NCBI GenBank assembly: GCA_028685815.1
Contig: JAQUDG010000012.1
Location: forward strand, 1 to 36,941
From: Desulfuromonas sp.
GTDB lineage: Bacteria; Desulfobacterota; Desulfuromonadia; Desulfuromonadales; Desulfuromonadaceae
Direction of reading: 5' to 3'
DNA: 36,941 nt
Shown: piece after piece, positions 32,575 to 36,941 of the stretch
Layout: every line of letters begins with the position of its first letter
Position numbering within the stretch: the stretch's first letter is position 1
Translations under genes and position numbers: made by a program
Notes under the pieces: model-generated
The model's database searches: none
What the model saw: the letters and a program-made list of their open reading frames with translations, nothing else
Told to the model about the DNA's origin: nothing

Positions 32575-33705
32575 ATGTTTGAACGAATATGGCACATGCT
32601 GAAAAAAGAGTTTATTCAGACCTTCTGCGATCCGCGTATGAAGGCGGTGATCTTTGCCATGCCCGTAGTCCAGACCCTGGTCTTTGGCTATGCTGTTACC
32701 ACCGATATTCGGAATGTCCCCACGGCTATTTACGATCAAGATCGAACCCCGCAAAGTCGCGAACTCGTAGCGCGGTTTTCCGGTTCGGGGTACTTCAACC
32801 TGGTTTTTAACCTGGAAGACGCGGCGCAGATCAGCCCCTTGCTTGATCGTGGCGAAGTTAAGGCGGTGGTGCGCATAGACCAAGGGTTTGGCGCAGATTT
32901 GGAGACTGGACGAATGGCTCCAGTGCAAATTCTAGTGGATGGGTCGGACTCCAATACTGCGGGTAAAATCCTTAACTATGCCAGCCAGATCACCAGTGAT
33001 TACGGGGAGCAGGTTCTGTTGCACAGAGCAATGCTCCTCAGTGGTGCTCCGCCCCGCGCGTCTCCGGTCGAGCTCGAAACGCGCTCTTGGTTCAACCCCA
33101 ATCTGGAGAGTCGCAATTACTATGTCCCCGGTGTAATTGCGCTGATTGTGATGCTGATCACCCTGATGCTCTCCAGCATGGCCGTAGTGCGTGAAAAAGA
33201 GATTGGCACCATTGAACAGATCATGGTGACGCCGATCACGCAGGCGGAGTTTATTCTGGGCAAAACCGTCCCTTTTGCGTTGATCGGTTTCGTCGATGTT
33301 TTACTAATCACGGCGGTGGCGGTTTTCTGGTTTGAGATCCCTCTGTATGGAAATATTTTACTCCTTCTGGGTGGAACCGCGCTGTATTTGATGAGCACGC
33401 TGGGGATCGGATTGCTGATCTCCACCGTTAGTCGCACCCAACAGCAGGCGATGATGAGCACGTTTTTTTTCTATTTTCCGGCTGTGCTTCTGTCCGGCTT
33501 TATGTTCCCTATCGCCAACATGCCCAGCGTTATCCAATGGGTGACGTACCTTAATCCGTTGCGCTATTTTTTGGTGATTGTGCGGGGAATTTTTCTTAAA
33601 GGGGTTGGCAGTGCGGTGCTCTGGCCTGAGATGGTAGCGTTGGCAGTGCTTGGTACGGTGATGCTGTTGCTGGCCATGCAGCGTTTCCGCAAAACCCAGG
33701 CATAG
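32575..33705 (+). CDS. ybhR: ABC-2 type permease, YbhR-like
   Basis: The 376-residue paralogue of the preceding permease has the same topology: an N-terminal helix (MPVVQTLVFGYAVTTD region), an external domain, then five helices from about residue 180 (NYYVPGVIALIVMLITLMLS). KEIGTIEQIMVTPITQ is the coupling region, and FYFPAVLLSGFMFPIANMP matches its partner. It begins 16 bases after the first permease. The pair follows the ybhS-ybhR order of E. coli. The protein is complete, with no unusual residues noted. Confidence 0.92.
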   Translation: MFERIWHMLKKEFIQTFCDPRMKAVIFAMPVVQTLVFGYAVTTDIRNVPTAIYDQDRTPQSRELVARFSGSGYFNLVFNLEDAAQISPLLDRGEVKAVVRIDQGFGADLETGRMAPVQILVDGSDSNTAGKILNYASQITSDYGEQVLLHRAMLLSGAPPRASPVELETRSWFNPNLESRNYYVPGVIALIVMLITLMLSSMAVVREKEIGTIEQIMVTPITQAEFILGKTVPFALIGFVDVLLITAVAVFWFEIPLYGNILLLLGGTALYLMSTLGIGLLISTVSRTQQQAMMSTFFFYFPAVLLSGFMFPIANMPSVIQWVTYLNPLRYFLVIVRGIFLKGVGSAVLWPEMVALAVLGTVMLLLAMQRFRKTQA

Positions 33706-33761
33706 AGGTAAAACCTGACGGGAGAGACACGATGGTAGAGAGTAGAATGGAGAGGAACATA

Positions 33762-35117
33762 ATGAAAAAAGCCGTTATAAATTTTGCAGGATGTATAAAA
33801 ATCCTCCTTTATGTGGTGCTGTTTTGCGTTTCAAGTGCCGCTGTTGCTCTATCCCAGCCAGCGGGTGGCGCGTTTGAATTAACCACAAAGGTTTTATCGT
33901 TGCAGGAGTGTGTCTCCATTGCCCTTGACGATAGCCCCACCCTGCAGGCCGCTCACTTTGGCGTTACCGCAGTCGAAGAGGCCGCCGGTGCGGCCAAAGC
34001 GCCATATTATCCGCAGGTTGGAGTTAGTGCTGGCTATCATCGCTGGGATAGGACGGTTTTCCTCCCAAGCGGAATGGACCTCCCGAACTCTTCCGACACC
34101 ATTGGCGCGACCGATGAGTGGGATGGCAGATTGTACGCTTGGTACACCTTGTACGACAGCGGGCAACGCAGAGCCGAACTGCTTGCGGCCAAGGCAGAGA
34201 CGCAGGCCACAACCGCCGAAGCGCAAATGGTGCGCCAGGACATTATCCTCCTGACCCATGAAGCTTATTTTCGTGTGCTCGAAGCCAAAGCCAGCAGGGC
34301 CGCTGCGCAGGACAGCGTACACAGAAGTGAGCAACACCTTACGGAAGCGCAAAAACGTTTCGAAGCTGGAGATGTACCCCAGGCTGACGTGCTGCGGGCG
34401 CGCGTGGATGCAAGCAACGCCAAGCTCGATCTGGTGCGGGCGCAGAATGTGTTGCGTATTGCTCACTCCAACCTCAATGCCGCTATGGGGCTGCATCCTC
34501 TACTCGCGTTGACCATTGAAGAGCGCTATCCTGAGCCTGTCGCTCCTGATAATGTTGATCTCGCGTGGGCGCTTGAGTCAGCGTTGCAAAGTCGCCCGGA
34601 GGTCACCTTTGCCCAGAGCCGCACCGAAGTTGCAAGTAGACGCATCGACGCCGCAGCGGGGAAGTATGGCCCGCGCCTTAAAGCTGAGGGGCACTATGGG
34701 CGCCGTGACGATGAGTTTCTGCCCGAAGCAGATGACTGGTCCGCTGGGGTAACCCTCAATATTCCGCTCTTTACCGGTTTCGAACGCACCCACCGCGTCG
34801 CGGAAGCCAAAGCACTCTGGGAAAGAAGTCGGGCACAGGAAAACCAGATTGCGCTGGAGGTGCGCAAAACTGTGGTCGAAGCCTTTTCCCATCTCACCGA
34901 AGCCTGGCAAGCAGCCGAAACCACCGCCGTTATGATATTAGACGCACGCGAAAGCTTGCGCCTGATAGCCTCTCGTTATGCAGTGAGCGCCGCAACCATG
35001 ACCGATCTGCTCGATGCTGAGGCTGCCCTTGCTGCGGCTGAAGCAAAGAATGTCGCAGCGCTGGCGGGGCAACAGATTACTTCAGCTAGATTTATGCGTG
35101 CTATAGGAGAGTTGTGA
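33762..35117 (+). CDS. TolC-family outer-membrane efflux protein of the exporter operon
   Basis: The 451-residue protein has a signal peptide of about 35 residues (MKKAVINFAGCIKILLY..., hydrophobic through VSSAAVALS). Two outer-membrane-efflux repeats follow, starting LSLQECVSIALDDSPTLQAA and LAWALESALQSRPEV. It lacks a lipobox cysteine at the processing site and is therefore not a lipoprotein, unlike the efflux channel at 7968. ATG 33762 is chosen because AGAGGA lies just upstream; ATG 33732 has no site and would bury the signal peptide. The E. coli ybh operon has no TolC gene of its own, so the exporter here is self-contained. It ends at a palindromic terminator. Confidence 0.88.
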   Translation: MKKAVINFAGCIKILLYVVLFCVSSAAVALSQPAGGAFELTTKVLSLQECVSIALDDSPTLQAAHFGVTAVEEAAGAAKAPYYPQVGVSAGYHRWDRTVFLPSGMDLPNSSDTIGATDEWDGRLYAWYTLYDSGQRRAELLAAKAETQATTAEAQMVRQDIILLTHEAYFRVLEAKASRAAAQDSVHRSEQHLTEAQKRFEAGDVPQADVLRARVDASNAKLDLVRAQNVLRIAHSNLNAAMGLHPLLALTIEERYPEPVAPDNVDLAWALESALQSRPEVTFAQSRTEVASRRIDAAAGKYGPRLKAEGHYGRRDDEFLPEADDWSAGVTLNIPLFTGFERTHRVAEAKALWERSRAQENQIALEVRKTVVEAFSHLTEAWQAAETTAVMILDARESLRLIASRYAVSAATMTDLLDAEAALAAAEAKNVAALAGQQITSARFMRAIGEL

Positions 35118-35199
35118 GGGTGGTGAAGCGGTGGGGTATTTCTTGCAGTGGATGCCCCTGCCATCTGGCTAAATTGTCCAATATCGAGTGCACATTAGA

Positions 35200-35235
35200 C
35201 CCAGATACCGCCATGGAAGCGTGGCGGTATCTGGG
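35200..35235. terminator. perfect 14-base inverted repeat between convergent genes
   Basis: CCCAGATACCGCCA (35200-35213) pairs exactly with TGGCGGTATCTGGG (35222-35235) around an 8-base loop. It lies between the convergent TolC-like gene and the small secreted gene. No strong T-run follows on either strand, so termination is likely but not proven. Confidence 0.65.
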
Positions 35236-35268
35236 AAATTTGGATATGTTGCGAAGCTAAGATAAAGC

Positions 35269-35619
35269 TTATTGTAGCAATCTCACCTCATCGGCTACGA
35301 TGGTATCATTTGTCACCGCTCCGAGAACATAGACCCTATCCCTCTCTTGTAAATCCGTAGGATCCATCACATTGCCTTGCGTATCTAGAAAGAGTGTGTC
35401 CCAGACCTTTTTGCCGTGCTCAAAATGTGCCTTTAAGTGAATCTCTTTCTCGGCAATTATTGCTAGATCTTCGTCTAACTGAAGCAACATTATTTTGGCA
35501 CGAATTTCAAATAGAGATGCCTCTGCTGCTATTGCAGTTGTGGTAAAAATACATATGAATATGAGGATGCCCATGGTAGCTATCTTGCGAGCCGTAGATG
35601 TTTTATAAATATTATCCAT
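35269..35619 (-). CDS. small secreted protein downstream of pilY1
   Basis: The 116-residue product has a hydrophobic signal segment after a 12-residue charged start (IATMGILIFICIFTTTAIAAEA; cleavage expected near AIAAEA). The mature part is about 80 residues, ending DRVYVLGAVTNDTIVADEVRLLQ, which suggests a small beta-rich fold, possibly OB-like as in DUF5666-type proteins. That resemblance is weak and I do not claim a family. It lies 65 bases after the PilY1-like gene on the same strand, so it may belong to the pilus-tip/minor-pilin transcript. Function unknown. Confidence 0.65.
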   Translation of the reverse strand: MDNIYKTSTARKIATMGILIFICIFTTTAIAAEASLFEIRAKIMLLQLDEDLAIIAEKEIHLKAHFEHGKKVWDTLFLDTQGNVMDPTDLQERDRVYVLGAVTNDTIVADEVRLLQ

Positions 35620-35684
35620 TCAGAACTCCTGCTGTTGTTTATGAAACGGTGCTAAACGCCTACTCAAAACCCCGCAAAGTGAGG

Positions 35685-36941
35685 TTAATCTCTATGCAAC
35701 TGGCGCCAAAATAATCTCTCTACCATTTCCTTAAGCTGCACAGGGATTGTTTCCAGTCCAACTAGGATGGTGGTTCCGCTCTCGCTGACAATGATTGAGG
35801 GAGCAGGAGGTATCCCCGGTGTGGTGAGCTTATAACGGCGGTCAGACTTTGCTACCACCACCCCGCCTGTCCCCTCACCGCTTCCATCGTTGCCTAAATC
35901 AAAGTTAAAAACAGCTGCGCCTGTCTGATAATCAAGTGCGTAAAAGTACCCCGTACCCCTGCTCTGCGGGGCTGAACAGGGGTCATCACTGGTACTAGGC
36001 CCGTCTGCCGCATCAGGTTCAGGAACGAACGTAGTAAACATTACTATCCCTTGGTAAATCCGCGGGGATGAAACAAGTTTTTCCCCTGAAGCGCTTCCGT
36101 CATCTTTTACAAAGTTAATGTACCAGCCTCTATTTTCAGGATGCGATAATGCATCCTTAACATACTGGCTATAAAGTGTCCGTATTTGCTGTTCATCTTC
36201 CTGATTTTGAATCAAATCATCGGTAACATCGAGAATAAAACGCTCTGTTGCAGTTACTTTAGCAAAATTGCCGTCAGCACGCTGTTGCTCAACAATAACT
36301 CGACCATCGTTTTTGGCTTTAATTTTTCCGCCATCTTCTTCATCAACATAGGCTTCGACAATGGCTGGGGTATTCGACTCCCATTGCCAGTTGTTTTTTA
36401 TGGCATAAAAGGCGTTCATAGTGTCTATCTCGTTGGGGCGAGAACGATCTCCAGTACCAAAAAAGACATAGTCCCCAGCGCGATTTTCTATGCGTTCCTC
36501 AGCAATACCTGTGCCGGTCTCTACCGCCGGAAATTTTACCGGAAAATATTCGTTGACGATATTGGGGGCATACCAGATTTTTTTACCTGGGGTGGAAAAT
36601 AATTTAAGTTTTTGCTCCCAGTTCCCATCTTCCTGGCCATCATATAGTCCATCAAAGTCTGTTTTTTTAGCGGCGCTGCGATTGCGATGAAAGATGTCAT
36701 CCCGAAACGCAAACAGGTTTCCATCCATATCACCAGCATAGACCCGTGTGGTGGTAGAGGTAAGAGGGTTCTCAAAGGCTGACATGGCGATTATGGAGTG
36801 GGTCATTTCGGAATAATTGGCATTGTTAAACCCAAAACTATCCAGTAGAACCCCTGTCTGCGCATCGATGCCAAACACCGCCCGGCCAACACTATCTGCC
36901 GCCGCCGGAGATTCGGCGTCCTGGTTTATGTCATACCCACC
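35685..36941 (-). CDS. pilY1: PilY1-like type IV pilus biogenesis protein, C-terminal part (runs off the window)
   Basis: The frame is open to the right edge, giving 418 visible residues. The first are GGYDINQDAESPAAADSVGRA and VFGIDAQTG, the conserved 'GGYD...D...GRAVFxIDAxTG' strand pair of the PilY1 beta-propeller. Further blocks follow: TRVYAGDMDGNLFAFR, FFGTGDRSRPNE and YFYALDYQTGAAVFNF. PilY1 sits at the tip of type IV pili, regulates retraction through calcium binding and can act as adhesin or mechanosensor. The N-terminal half (signal peptide, possible von Willebrand A domain) is outside. The stop at 35685 gives an end within normal range for the family. Next on the strand is a small secreted protein. 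Confidence 0.88.
   Translation of the reverse strand, partial: GGYDINQDAESPAAADSVGRAVFGIDAQTGVLLDSFGFNNANYSEMTHSIIAMSAFENPLTSTTTRVYAGDMDGNLFAFRDDIFHRNRSAAKKTDFDGLYDGQEDGNWEQKLKLFSTPGKKIWYAPNIVNEYFPVKFPAVETGTGIAEERIENRAGDYVFFGTGDRSRPNEIDTMNAFYAIKNNWQWESNTPAIVEAYVDEEDGGKIKAKNDGRVIVEQQRADGNFAKVTATERFILDVTDDLIQNQEDEQQIRTLYSQYVKDALSHPENRGWYINFVKDDGSASGEKLVSSPRIYQGIVMFTTFVPEPDAADGPSTSDDPCSAPQSRGTGYFYALDYQTGAAVFNFDLGNDGSGEGTGGVVVAKSDRRYKLTTPGIPPAPSIIVSESGTTILVGLETIPVQLKEMVERLFWRQLHRD

Overview
The window looks like chromosomal DNA of a proteobacterium, most likely gamma- or betaproteobacterial. The evidence is close relatives of E. coli YbdG, YrbL, YjiL/YjiM, YbhG/F/S/R and MacA/MacB, together with a PilY1-type pilus protein. 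It is an accessory-rich patchwork: an insertion-sequence end, gene relics, dispersed inverted repeats and several self-contained operons. No rRNA, tRNA or CRISPR array was seen. The species cannot be named from the sequence alone.

Left part (1-7967). An IS256-like element ends at about base 124 and truncates a secreted choice-of-anchor-L type gene. Then come a membrane methyltransferase of the isoprenylcysteine/phospholipid methyltransferase type (-), a methyl-accepting chemotaxis protein (+) and a secreted beta-carbonic anhydrase (+). A junction of two gene relics follows: a second copy of the efflux-operon promoter/leader running into a truncated second copy of the methyltransferase. Next is a minus-strand pair encoding a double-cubane-cluster protein (YjiM-like) and its ATPase activator (YjiL-like), with a possible broken small membrane-protein frame overlapping the activator stop.

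Middle-left (7968-17265). A plus-strand efflux operon encodes an outer-membrane factor, a MacA-like adaptor, a MacB-type ATPase and a MacB-type permease as four separate genes. A minus-strand stress/ion group follows: a tandem universal-stress protein, a YbdG-type mechanosensitive channel and a CPA1 cation/proton antiporter with a C-terminal regulatory domain.

Centre (17532-23936). A frameshifted yrbL relative is followed by a tight minus-strand operon: ATP-grasp ligase A, ATP-grasp ligase B, a GNAT acetyltransferase and a lysine 2,3-aminomutase. A divergent gene encodes a GNAT domain fused to an HDAC/acetylpolyamine-amidohydrolase domain. All seven clostridial lysine-aminomutase residues I recall align at a constant offset, so beta-lysine is the likely first product. 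I infer a pathway making an acetylated and/or peptide-linked beta-lysine compound, possibly an osmolyte given the channel and antiporter next door. This is the best candidate in the window for an undescribed system.

Right part (23978-36941). A DUF2945-like/DUF488 pair is followed by a CoA-disulfide-reductase/NADH-oxidase-like flavoprotein, a hemerythrin-like protein and a small secreted protein closed by a strong terminator. A TetR regulator then precedes a YbhGFSR-like ABC exporter with its own TolC. Near-identical palindromes lie in front of the regulator and the exporter, which predicts autoregulated control. The window closes with a small secreted protein and the 3' part of a PilY1-like gene, both on the minus strand.
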